Shown one piece after another: positions 1 to 5,824 of a DNA stretch of 10,049 nucleotides. The stretch is taken from positions 1 through 10,049 of the forward strand of contig JAACEC010000038.1 of the NCBI GenBank assembly GCA_011682715.1. The letters run 5' to 3'. The translations under genes were made by a program, and so were the position numbers. The notes under the pieces were generated by a model, which saw only the letters and a program-made list of their open reading frames with translations, did no database searches and had not been told where the DNA came from. Each line of letters begins with the position of its first letter. Position 1 is the first letter of the stretch. Source of the DNA: Pseudomonadota bacterium (GTDB lineage Bacteria; Hydrothermota; 32-111; QNBC01).

Positions 1-143
1 GCTAATGAAATCATATTTGTCTTTCTTTCGTCGGGTAAACGAGAGTAGATATATTGAAGATTAGTTGTTTTTCCTGATCTCCCGGGACCGTAATAGACAA
101 TTTTACATATAATTTCTCTTTTTGCATAGTTGATAAGAGCCAT
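1..143 (-). CDS. mglA: MglA-like small GTPase, N-terminal part (cut by window edge)
   Basis: The first 47 residues of a Ras-like GTPase of the MglA family are visible; the rest lies beyond position 1. The protein opens with ALINYAKREI, followed by CKIVYYGPG and the P-loop GPGRSGKTT at residues 19-27, then NLQYIYSRLPDERKT. This N-terminus, with a YYGPG strand running straight into the P-loop and NLQYIY after it, is characteristic of MglA. MglA is a cytoplasmic nucleotide switch that sets cell polarity and controls gliding or type IV pilus motility in Myxococcus and relatives. The ATG at 143 follows the stop of the upstream DUF2273 gene by 7 bases, with a TGAGGA ribosome binding site overlapping that stop, so the two are translationally linked. 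Being third after pilT in one operon supports a motility role. The switch regions and C-terminus cannot be checked here. Confidence 0.85.
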   Translation of the reverse strand, partial: MALINYAKREIICKIVYYGPGRSGKTTNLQYIYSRLPDERKTNMISL

Positions 144-150
144 TAAATCC

Positions 151-327
151 TCATTCTATGTCAATATGATCGTTCTTCTTGCTTTCGTCGATAAGATACC
201 CTATGTACCAACCAACTGCTCCCACCAGGAGAATGAGCATTACTTTCCAAAATCCGAATACTAAAAGGATAATACCTATAATGATACCAACAATGGCACC
301 TGAGATTTTTGCGTTAGTTTTATTCAT
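151..327 (-). CDS. DUF2273-like small membrane protein (58 aa)
   Basis: This is a 58-residue protein with two hydrophobic segments. Residues 8-25 (ISGAIVGIIIGIILLVFG) form the first. After FGFWK at 24-28, residues 30-46 form the second, and the protein ends in a charged tail, IDESKKNDHIDIE. The order of a glycine-rich helix, an FGFWK turn, a second helix with a YIG motif and an acidic or basic tail matches the DUF2273 family, which elsewhere often sits near Asp23/AmaP envelope-stress genes. The biochemical role of the family is not established. The start is set by a GGAGGGA ribosome binding site 7-8 bases upstream. The gene lies 12 bp after pilT and 7 bp before the mglA-like gene, so it probably acts at the inner membrane in the same motility unit. 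That function is inferred from context only. Confidence 0.75.
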   Translation of the reverse strand: MNKTNAKISGAIVGIIIGIILLVFGFWKVMLILLVGAVGWYIGYLIDESKKNDHIDIE

Positions 328-339
328 TGTTCCCTCCGT

Positions 340-1431
340 TTATAGTTCCCATTCATCTTCAGAAGTTGATTCTATCCCTCTTAATTTTAGCTTAAATTCG
401 TCGGGATTGGTAACGTTTCTTAGAGCATCGTCATATGATATTATTTTGTTTTTATATAGTCTCATTATATCCTGGTCAAACGTATGCATGTTATATTGTT
501 CTCCTTCCTCTATGGCCGTTGGAATAAGAAGTGTTTTTATTTCATCGAGCAAGTATTCCCTGATGGTGGCGCTGGCAATCATAACTTCCGTTGCGGGGAT
601 TCTCCCTTCCTCATCAATCCTCGGGATAAGTCTGAGAGAAACAACACCTATTAGCGTAGTTGCGAGAAGAACTCTGATATGCTGTTGCTGATGAGGTGGA
701 TAAAAGGAGATAATTCTGTTAATCGTTTCACTTGCGTTTAATGTATGTAATGTACTCATAACAAGATGTCCCGTGTCAGCGGCTCTTATCGCCGTATCCA
801 TAGTATCACGGTCCCTGATTTCTCCTATTAAAATAATGTCCGGATCTTGCCTGAGTACGTGCTTAAGAGCATTGTTGTAGGAATGGGTATCGTTGCCTAC
901 CTCTCTTTGTGAAATTGTGGATTTTTTATCTTTGAAAAGAAATTCGATAGGGTCCTCAATGGTGACTATATTCCTCTTTATCGTTGAATTGATATACTCC
1001 ACCATAGCACCGAGTGTGGTTGATTTTCCGCTTCCGGTGGTTCCCGTAACGAGGAAAAATCCCCTCGGTTTCATTGCCAGCTCCTTAAGTACGGGGGGAA
1101 GATTTAATTCCTCAATCCTCTTTGACAGCATAGGAATTGTTCTCATTGCAATTGCCACACTTCCCCTTTGTAAATAGGCATTCACACGGAATCTCGAAAG
1201 CCCGGTGATACCGATTGCAAAGTCGAGTTCCTTTTCTTTCGCGAATTTTTCCTGTTGTTCGGGAGTCATAATTTGCATTGCTATGTTGCGTAATTCTTGA
1301 GGACTCAGAGGCGGATAATTTTGGACTTCAAGAGTCCCGTTTATACGGAATATAGGGGGAGTTCCGGCTTTCAGATGTAAATCGGAAGCGTCACTCTTCA
1401 CCATATCAGTTAAAACTTCTTTTAGATTCAT
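340..1431 (-). CDS. pilT: Type IV pilus retraction ATPase PilT
   Basis: This 363-residue hexameric ATPase of the secretion/traffic family powers pilus retraction (twitching) at the inner-membrane base of the type IV pilus. The N-terminal PAS-like domain begins with SDASDLHLKAGTPP (13-26). The RecA-like domain has Walker A GTTGSGKST (130-138), the Asp box VTIEDPIEF (156-164), Walker B IILIGEIRD (199-207) and the His box STLHT (226-230). The length is normal for PilT. The C-terminal AIRNLIRE motif that marks PilT is only loosely kept (SATIREYLLDEI, 287-298), and the usual SQRL after the His box is SLRL (265-268), so this is a divergent PilT or PilU-type paralog. The start has a GGAG site 7 bases upstream and a good promoter beyond it. 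No pilin or assembly genes are visible in the window. Confidence 0.93.
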   Translation of the reverse strand: MNLKEVLTDMVKSDASDLHLKAGTPPIFRINGTLEVQNYPPLSPQELRNIAMQIMTPEQQEKFAKEKELDFAIGITGLSRFRVNAYLQRGSVAIAMRTIPMLSKRIEELNLPPVLKELAMKPRGFFLVTGTTGSGKSTTLGAMVEYINSTIKRNIVTIEDPIEFLFKDKKSTISQREVGNDTHSYNNALKHVLRQDPDIILIGEIRDRDTMDTAIRAADTGHLVMSTLHTLNASETINRIISFYPPHQQQHIRVLLATTLIGVVSLRLIPRIDEEGRIPATEVMIASATIREYLLDEIKTLLIPTAIEEGEQYNMHTFDQDIMRLYKNKIISYDDALRNVTNPDEFKLKLRGIESTSEDEWEL

Positions 1432-1456
1432 AATCTACTCCTATTTCTATATAATC

Positions 1457-1485
1457 ATGATACTTTAATTAACCTGATTAGTCAA
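1457..1485 (-). promoter_or_regulatory. Sigma-70-like promoter of the pilT operon
   Basis: Read on the minus strand, a -35 box TTGACT (1485-1480) is separated by exactly 17 bp from a -10 box TATCAT (1462-1457). Transcription would start near 1450, leaving a leader of about 20 nt that contains the GGAG ribosome binding site of pilT. Both hexamers are one mismatch from consensus. Placement and spacing make this the likely promoter of pilT, the DUF2273 gene and mglA. No operator was recognised around it. Confidence 0.65.
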
Positions 1486-1564
1486 GAATAAATCTGTGAT
1501 TGCCCGGATTGACTTGTGTAAATTGATGGCAAAATAGGTTATTTTACGGAGTAATGATATTTAC

Positions 1565-1593
1565 TTGACAAAAAGGTGTGATTTTAATAAGAT
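1565..1593 (+). promoter_or_regulatory. Sigma-70-like promoter of the nucleotidyltransferase-era operon
   Basis: A perfect -35 box TTGACA (1565-1570), a 17-bp spacer and a -10 box TAAGAT (1588-1593) predict transcription starting near 1600. The first ATG of the nucleotidyltransferase reading frame is at 1602, so the mRNA would be nearly leaderless for that start. A second ATG at 1619 has an AAAGGA ribosome binding site at 1605-1610. A weaker TTGACT occurs further upstream at 1509-1514 without a convincing -10 box. Confidence 0.6.
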
Positions 1594-1601
1594 TAGGGCA
1601 A

Positions 1602-1634
1602 ATGAAAGGAATATTATTATGCGGAGGAAGTGGA
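1602..1634 (+). other. Out-of-frame N-terminus of the nucleotidyltransferase
   Basis: Starting at the ATG of 1602, this frame reads MKGILLCGGSG. This is the expected first beta strand and the start of the glycine-rich nucleotide-binding loop (family pattern GGxGTRL) of sugar nucleotidyltransferases. The continuation of the protein (RRLLPLTKV, from 1640) is in another frame because of five extra bases at 1630-1639. Removing one GTGGA copy joins the two parts into MKGILLCGGSGRRLLPLT and a full-length protein of 235 aa. In the sequence as given, translation from 1602 leaves the family pattern after residue 11. Confidence 0.8.
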
Positions 1635-2314
1635 GTGGAAGGAGATTGCTTCCCCTGACTAAGGTTACAAACAAGCATCTGCTTCCTGTCGGTGATAAGC
1701 CGATGGTTTATTATCCGCTCCAAAAGATGAAAGAAGCAGGAGTGAAGGATATTTTGGTAATTACGGGAACGGAACACTTAGGAAATATTGTTTCTCTTCT
1801 CGGAAGCGGAGCTAATTACGATGTGAGTTTTACATACAAGGTTCAGGATAAACCCTTGGGAATTGCGCATGCGGTGAGCTTGGGAAAAGAGTTTATAGGC
1901 AGCGATGACTTTATTGTAATTTTGGGCGATAATATTTTTGAATTTGATATGAAAAAACTTACCGAAAAGTTTAAGTCGAAGGGATGTTCGTTGGTAGTTT
2001 TGAGAAAAAGTGAGGAGCCGAATCGTTTCGGTGTTGCAAGAATAGTCAACGATGAACTGAAAGAGATAGTGGAGAAACCGAAAGAGAGAATTTCTGATTT
2101 TGTTGTTACAGGAGTGTATTTTTATAAACCTGAAATTTTTGGATATTTCTTAAAATTGAGTTTGTCCGCAAGGGGAGAGTACGAAATCTCGGATTTGCAT
2201 AATTTTCTTATCAGAGATAAAAAATTGGATTATTCAATCGAAGAAACGTTTTGGAGCGATGCCGGAACGTTGAAAACTTATTTTGAGGTGAACAGAAGAT
2301 ATGGAAAATTATAA
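1619..2314 (+). CDS. Sugar-nucleotide nucleotidyltransferase (RmlA/RfbA-like), N-terminus frameshifted
   Basis: The protein belongs to the short form of the glucose-1-phosphate thymidylyltransferase family, which makes NDP-sugars from NTP and sugar-1-phosphate for surface polysaccharides. From the ATG at 1619 it has 231 residues. Family landmarks are RLLPLTKVTNKHLLPVGDKP (9-28), the substrate-binding KPLGIAHAV (78-86), the metal and nucleotide site GDN (103-105), RFGVARI (136-142), EKP (152-154), a GEYEISD motif (186-192) and the C-terminal WSDAGT (212-217). The first strand and glycine loop (MKGILLCGGSG) are encoded just upstream but in another frame, because of a 5-bp tandem duplication. 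Starting at 1619 (SD AAAGGA) would yield a protein without the nucleotide-binding loop, probably inactive. Even after repair the loop reads GGSGRR where family members have GxGTR. The last 14 bases overlap era. Natural disruption and sequencing error cannot be told apart here; sugar and base specificity are also unknown. Confidence 0.82.
   Translation: MRRKWSGRRLLPLTKVTNKHLLPVGDKPMVYYPLQKMKEAGVKDILVITGTEHLGNIVSLLGSGANYDVSFTYKVQDKPLGIAHAVSLGKEFIGSDDFIVILGDNIFEFDMKKLTEKFKSKGCSLVVLRKSEEPNRFGVARIVNDELKEIVEKPKERISDFVVTGVYFYKPEIFGYFLKLSLSARGEYEISDLHNFLIRDKKLDYSIEETFWSDAGTLKTYFEVNRRYGKL
1630..1639 (+). repeat. 5-bp tandem duplication GTGGA x2 causing a frameshift
   Basis: GTGGA at 1630-1634 is repeated directly at 1635-1639, inside the codons of the glycine loop of the nucleotidyltransferase. 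One copy fewer restores a single reading frame from the ATG at 1602 to the stop at 2314. Two copies are too few for a classical phase-variable tract, but such a unit can arise or be lost by replication slippage. It could also be an assembly or read error. Confidence 0.85.
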
Positions 2315-3200
2315 AGCGGGATTTGTAACAATAATCGGATTACCCAATGCAGGGAAATCCACTTTACTGAATATATTGATCAATACGAAGCTTGCCCCTG
2401 TATCTCCCAAACCACAAATGACCAGGAAAAGTGTGGTTGGTATTTTAACCGGTGACGGATATCAGGCGGTTTTTTTGGATTCACCGGGTATAATCGAGCC
2501 GTCTTATCTCATGCAAGAGTATATGATGAAGGATATAACAAGAAACATTGCGGATGCCGATATCGTGATTGTAGTAATAGACGTTTCAAGGATAGAAAGC
2601 CAAAAGAGAGTACTACTTGAAAGAATAAAATCGGTTTTATCGAAGAAAGAGAGCAAAAAACTGTTTGTTTTGAACAAGACGGATATAGTTAAACAGAATG
2701 CCATAATAACATCCATTAAGTGGATTTCAGACAATTTTCAATATGATGATATATTCCCGATTTCCTGCAAAAGAGGGCAAAACGTGGAGGAACTTAAGAA
2801 CATGATAATTAAATATCTGCCCGAGCACGAACCGTATTACGACAGTGATATTTTAAGCGTGCAAAGCGAACGATTCTTTGTTAAAGAGTTTATTTTGGAA
2901 ACGATATACGATTTATTGAAGAAAGAACTCCCGTATTCGTGTTTAGTAGAGATAGAGGAGTTCAAAGAGCGGGAAGGCGGGAAAGATTACATAAGAGCCG
3001 TTATTTTTGTGGAAAAGGATTCTCATAAGAAAATCATTATAGGAAGGAACGGTTCGATGATGAAGGATATAGGACGGATTGCCAGGGAGAAAATAGAAAA
3101 AATGCATGGGAAACCGGTTTTTTTGGAATTGTTTGTAAAGACATTACCCGATTGGAAAAATCGGAAGGACATTATAAGGAAAATCTATAAGGAGGATTGA
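2301..3200 (+). CDS. era: Ribosome assembly GTPase Era
   Basis: Era is an essential GTPase that binds the 3' end of 16S rRNA and helps mature the 30S subunit in the cytoplasm. The 299 residues are the normal length. The GTPase domain shows G1 GLPNAGKST (13-21), G2 QMTR (39-42), G3 DSPG (60-63), G4 NKTD (125-128) and G5 around SCKRG (155-159). The C-terminal KH domain holds the IIGRNGSMMKDIG loop (246-258) and ends with the Era-typical FLELFVKTLPDWKNR (274-288). Small departures from the common pattern are DSPG instead of DTPG and SCKRG instead of SALKG. The gene overlaps the nucleotidyltransferase by 14 bp, suggesting coupled translation. Its stop touches the start codon of the cyclophilin gene. 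Confidence 0.96.
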   Translation: MENYKAGFVTIIGLPNAGKSTLLNILINTKLAPVSPKPQMTRKSVVGILTGDGYQAVFLDSPGIIEPSYLMQEYMMKDITRNIADADIVIVVIDVSRIESQKRVLLERIKSVLSKKESKKLFVLNKTDIVKQNAIITSIKWISDNFQYDDIFPISCKRGQNVEELKNMIIKYLPEHEPYYDSDILSVQSERFFVKEFILETIYDLLKKELPYSCLVEIEEFKEREGGKDYIRAVIFVEKDSHKKIIIGRNGSMMKDIGRIAREKIEKMHGKPVFLELFVKTLPDWKNRKDIIRKIYKED

Positions 3201-3794
3201 ATGTATAAAAGATTGTTCATTTTTCTCATTGCTGCAGTTATGCTTGTATCTTGTAATAAAAATAAGGGAGAAAAGAAAGTGAGAAACGAAAACACGAAAC
3301 CCAAATATTCACTTGAGGAAGCTGGAAAAACACAGCTGACAGGCGATGAAGTTGTAAAAATTACAATGAAAAACGGCGGAGAAATCTATTTTATCCTCTA
3401 CCCCGATAAAGCACCGTTAACGTGCAAGAGTTTTGTTTATCTTACCGAAAAAGGATTCTACAACGGTTTAACTTTTCACAGAGTCGTTCCTAATTTCGTA
3501 GTGCAGGGAGGAGATCCCACAGGTACGGGAACGGGGGGACCGGGATATTCTCTCAAAGCCGAATTTAACGATCTTCATCATTTAACCGGTACCGTGGCAA
3601 TGGCCAGATCTCAGGATCCGAATAGTGCAGGCAGTCAATTTTATATTTGTCTTTCTCCACAGCCACATCTTGATAACCATTACACAATTTTCGGTCAGGT
3701 CGTTAAAGGAATGGATGTGGTACAGAGCATTGTTAAAGGTGATACAATGGCAAAAGTAGAAATCATTCATGATTCAACATTTTATAAAAAATAG
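3201..3794 (+). CDS. Cyclophilin-type peptidyl-prolyl isomerase, lipoprotein
   Basis: This 197-residue cyclophilin speeds cis-trans isomerisation of proline bonds during protein folding. A lipoprotein signal (MYKRLFIFLIAAVMLVSC) places the lipidated cysteine at 18, so the enzyme acts outside the inner membrane. A charged linker follows (20-45), then the cyclophilin domain from about 50. Active-site signatures are FHRV with the catalytic arginine 94, NFVVQGGDP (98-106), MARSQDPNSAGSQFYI (134-149) and HYTIFGQVVKGMDVV (160-174). All core residues appear intact. The ATG directly follows the era stop, with a strong AAGGAGG site at 3189-3195 inside the end of era, so it is part of the era operon. 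The substrate is unknown; outer-membrane or secreted protein folding is the natural guess. Confidence 0.94.
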   Translation: MYKRLFIFLIAAVMLVSCNKNKGEKKVRNENTKPKYSLEEAGKTQLTGDEVVKITMKNGGEIYFILYPDKAPLTCKSFVYLTEKGFYNGLTFHRVVPNFVVQGGDPTGTGTGGPGYSLKAEFNDLHHLTGTVAMARSQDPNSAGSQFYICLSPQPHLDNHYTIFGQVVKGMDVVQSIVKGDTMAKVEIIHDSTFYKK

Positions 3795-3802
3795 GAGGTA
3801 TA

Positions 3803-4831
3803 ATGAAAAGAACAGTTTTAGCGCTGGCTGTTGTTGCGGTAATTATTTTATCATTTGCAGGTTGTGAAACATCATATATGACAGCAGGTAAAGTTTATTT
3901 GCAACAATCAAATTTCCCTAAGGCAATGGAGCAATTTAAGCAGGAGATACAGGCGGAACCGGCAAAAGCCGGCGGATACCTTTGGGCAGCAAAAACGTAT
4001 GCTTATATGCAAAAGTACGATTCCTGCGCAATTTTCCTCGACAAAGCAATGAAAATCGATAATGAAGGTGCGGAGAAAGATCTTAATATGGACAGAGGAA
4101 ACTGGTGGCTTTACTATCATGATGCAGCGGTCCAATTAATTACGAAGGATAACGATATCAATATGGGGATAAAGAGATTGGAGAGAGCCATAGAAATTCA
4201 ACCTGAATCGGTTCAATCATACAATATTCTCGGATATGCCTATTCTTTGAAAAAAGATTACAAAAAAATGGTCGATGCATATAAGAAAGCCATTAGTGTA
4301 AGTAAAAACGATCTTCAGGCATATGTTAATTTGGGGCAGTACTATATAAATAATGAAAAATACAATGATGCCTTGAACTATCTTAAACAGGCAGAGAAGA
4401 TAAGCCCTGATATGGCAAAGGTTTATTATCTCGAGGGTGTAACATATTTCGGGATGCAAAAATCAAACGAGGCAATAAACAGTTATAAGAAAGCCATAGA
4501 TATTTACGAGAAAAACAATGATGAGAAAGCCGCTAAAGATGTTTATTTTAATGTTGCACTTACCTACATGAAAATGAAAAAACATAAAGATGCTATTCCA
4601 TATCTCCAGAAGGTGTTGAAAGTCGATGATCAGGATAAAGATGCTTTGATGAATCTTGGTATATGCTACATTAATACAAAAAAATACAAAAAGGCATTGC
4701 CGATTTTTGATAAGCTCATACAGCTCGACCCCAATAACCTCGATGCATATACAAACAGGGGTATAGTGAAAAAAGAACTCGGAGATATGAAAGGGGCAAT
4801 GAAAGATATCAAAAAAGGAACAGGACTTTAA
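3803..4831 (+). CDS. TPR-repeat lipoprotein
   Basis: A 342-residue protein starts with a lipoprotein signal (MKRTVLALAVVAVIILSFAGC, lipobox FAGC with cysteine 21). It is otherwise a solenoid of roughly eight tetratricopeptide repeats. The clearest are near 137-170 (NILGYAYSLKKDYKKMVDAYKKA), 171-204, 205-238, 246-279 and 280-313; each has the typical G/A-Y spacing and a proline or aspartate at the repeat end. Earlier repeats at about 24-57 and 104-136 are more degenerate. TPR lipoproteins are usually scaffolds for envelope complexes such as outer-membrane assembly or pilus machinery, but nothing here shows the partner. An AGGAGGT site overlaps the stop of the cyclophilin gene and sets the start. 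It is the last gene of the era operon. Confidence 0.92.
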   Translation: MKRTVLALAVVAVIILSFAGCETSYMTAGKVYLQQSNFPKAMEQFKQEIQAEPAKAGGYLWAAKTYAYMQKYDSCAIFLDKAMKIDNEGAEKDLNMDRGNWWLYYHDAAVQLITKDNDINMGIKRLERAIEIQPESVQSYNILGYAYSLKKDYKKMVDAYKKAISVSKNDLQAYVNLGQYYINNEKYNDALNYLKQAEKISPDMAKVYYLEGVTYFGMQKSNEAINSYKKAIDIYEKNNDEKAAKDVYFNVALTYMKMKKHKDAIPYLQKVLKVDDQDKDALMNLGICYINTKKYKKALPIFDKLIQLDPNNLDAYTNRGIVKKELGDMKGAMKDIKKGTGL

Positions 4832-4848
4832 TAGGAGAATTCCAGATT

Positions 4849-4885
4849 TAGGGGATGGAGGATTTCTTCATCCCCTATTTTGTTA
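4849..4885 (+). terminator. Intrinsic terminator of the era operon
   Basis: An 11-bp stem, AGGGGATGGAG (4850-4860) with CTTCATCCCCT (4866-4876), has one G-T wobble and a 5-nt loop, and is followed by ATTTTGTT. It sits 18 bp after the stop of the TPR gene. On the opposite strand there is no T-run, so it should not efficiently stop the convergent gene ending at 4889. Confidence 0.88.
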
Positions 4886-4888
4886 TCC

Positions 4889-5182
4889 TTATTTCGCAAA
4901 AAAAGAAATATTTGCTCCTTCAAAAAGATTTGAACCGTCTGATAAAATCGGGACGATTGTGTAATATCCCCTTTTCTTTGTATAGATAGAGCCATAAAAT
5001 TGATTTCCCGTCATATCGATAGTGTTATGATAATTGGAAAGATTGATTTGAGGTTCGCTGGTTTTCAAGTAAAAATCCACATTTCCGGAATAACTATAAT
5101 TATTTTGACTGTAGGAGAATATTACAGGGAGAAAAGGGAAAATAACAAGATAACATAAATAAAATTTAGAAGGGAAAAACAT
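4889..5182 (-). CDS. Small secreted protein with a duplicated C-terminal module (97 aa)
   Basis: I do not recognise this family. The first 26 residues (MFFPSK, then a hydrophobic run through FYLCYLVIFPFLPVIF, ending SYSQ) look like a Sec signal peptide. The mature part is only about 70 residues, rich in Y, N, S and T and probably beta-structured. It contains YSGNVDFYLKT, EPQINLSNYHNTID, GNQFYGSIYT and YYTIVPILSDGSNLFEGA, and ends FFAK. The same module, with few changes, forms the C-terminus of the protein encoded at 9645-10049. There is no clear ribosome binding site (CCTAAAG before the ATG), and an in-frame stop lies 12 bp upstream. It may be a truncated or rearranged copy rather than a working gene. 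It faces the era operon, with its stop 4 bp beyond that operon's terminator. Confidence 0.6.
   Translation of the reverse strand: MFFPSKFYLCYLVIFPFLPVIFSYSQNNYSYSGNVDFYLKTSEPQINLSNYHNTIDMTGNQFYGSIYTKKRGYYTIVPILSDGSNLFEGANISFFAK
4892..5099 (-). repeat. Direct repeat, left copy (paired with 9648-9855)
   Basis: About 208 bp align without any gap to 9648-9855 at a constant offset of 4,756 bp. Stretches such as 4923-4969 (47 bp) are identical to their partner. Most differences are scattered single bases, several synonymous. Both copies point the same way and encode the shared C-terminal protein module. Similarity fades just upstream of the YSYSGN codons, where the two proteins have different N-terminal parts. 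Confidence 0.9.
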
Positions 5183-5794
5183 CTTTAGGAATCAAATGAA
5201 CGGAGAAAAGTTTTTCTTTTATCCGGAATCCGCAACCGAAAGACAAATTCGTTCTTAGAAAAGATCGGTTATTGGTCGGAGGGGTAAAAAATTATCCTTT
5301 CCATAAACATACCGGGAAAATGATTAAAGTAATCGGTCGGCGTTTTAACATTGGAGTTTCCGGAATATCGCAAGCAAGCTGCCGAATTGCCATGAAGATG
5401 CCAGGACACTAAATTGAGGGAAAAGATTAGAAAGATAAAAAGTAGTTGAATCTGTCAAGATTGAATATCTGCCACCAATGACTCTATAAATTCAAGTTAG
5501 TGTTGATGGATTAAAGAAACGAATCATAAATTAAGAGGAGGGAAAGGAGTATTTTAAAAAAAGATAAATGACATTGTATATTTTGTTAGATTGTGGCATA
5601 ATACTAATAATAGGAACAGTTATGTAGAAAGATAGCTTATACAAAATAAAGGAGTTAGCACAGTTTTAGAGAAGAAGGAAAAAAATATCGTATTCCCCTT
5701 GCCCATACTGAGAATGATAATATATTGGACGAAGAGAATAAAAGGGAAAGATGGGTTATAGGGATGTTTATGTGAACTTGTTCGTATGTATACC
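5183..5794. other. Gene-poor stretch with possible decayed coding remnants
   Basis: No intact gene was found in about 600 bp. Three weak hints of old coding sequence remain. On the minus strand, 5269-5454 is an open frame of 61 codons with a signal-like hydrophobic start (LLFIFLIFSLNLVSWHLHG), a YSGNSNVKT segment and PGMFMERIIFYPSDQ, but it has no ATG. On the plus strand, a short frame around 5451-5535 reads VKIEYLPPMTL, stop, IQVSVDGLKKRIIN. On the plus strand, 5657-5773 reads REEGKKYRIPLAHTENDN and on to a stop, also without a start codon. A 19-residue hydrophobic ORF at 5568-5627 is probably chance. None of these is assigned a function. Confidence 0.4.
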
Positions 5795-5801
5795 GTTAGT
5801 C
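5795..5801 (+). other. Possible upstream boundary of an integron-like cassette (core-site-like GTTAGTC)
   Basis: GTTAGTC resembles the integron core site GTTRRRY with one mismatch, and lies 23 bp before the peptidase ATG, as in many gene cassettes. The sequence just before it (TTCGTATGTATACC, 5781-5794) resembles TTCGTATACTTAAT (6897-6910) before the GTTATGT that ends the structure downstream of the gene. No matching left arm of an attC site was found upstream, so only a half-site is visible. Confidence 0.35.
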
Positions 5802-5824
5802 GCCAATAAAAAAAGAGAAATTAA

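Noticed and set aside
893..1177. Open frame of 94 codons on the plus strand
   Set aside because: It lies antisense inside pilT, has no ribosome binding site and no recognisable protein pattern; it is a shadow frame.
1565..1618. TTG at 1565 as the start of the nucleotidyltransferase (MTKRCDFNKIRANERN...)
   Set aside because: The TTG is the -35 box TTGACA of a good promoter, transcription should start near 1600, and the added residues do not resemble the family N-terminus, which is found in another frame at 1602.
5568..5627. 19-residue hydrophobic ORF (MTLYILLDCGIILIIGTVM)
   Set aside because: The nearest GGAG is about 20 bases away, too far for a ribosome binding site, and such short AT-rich hydrophobic frames arise by chance.
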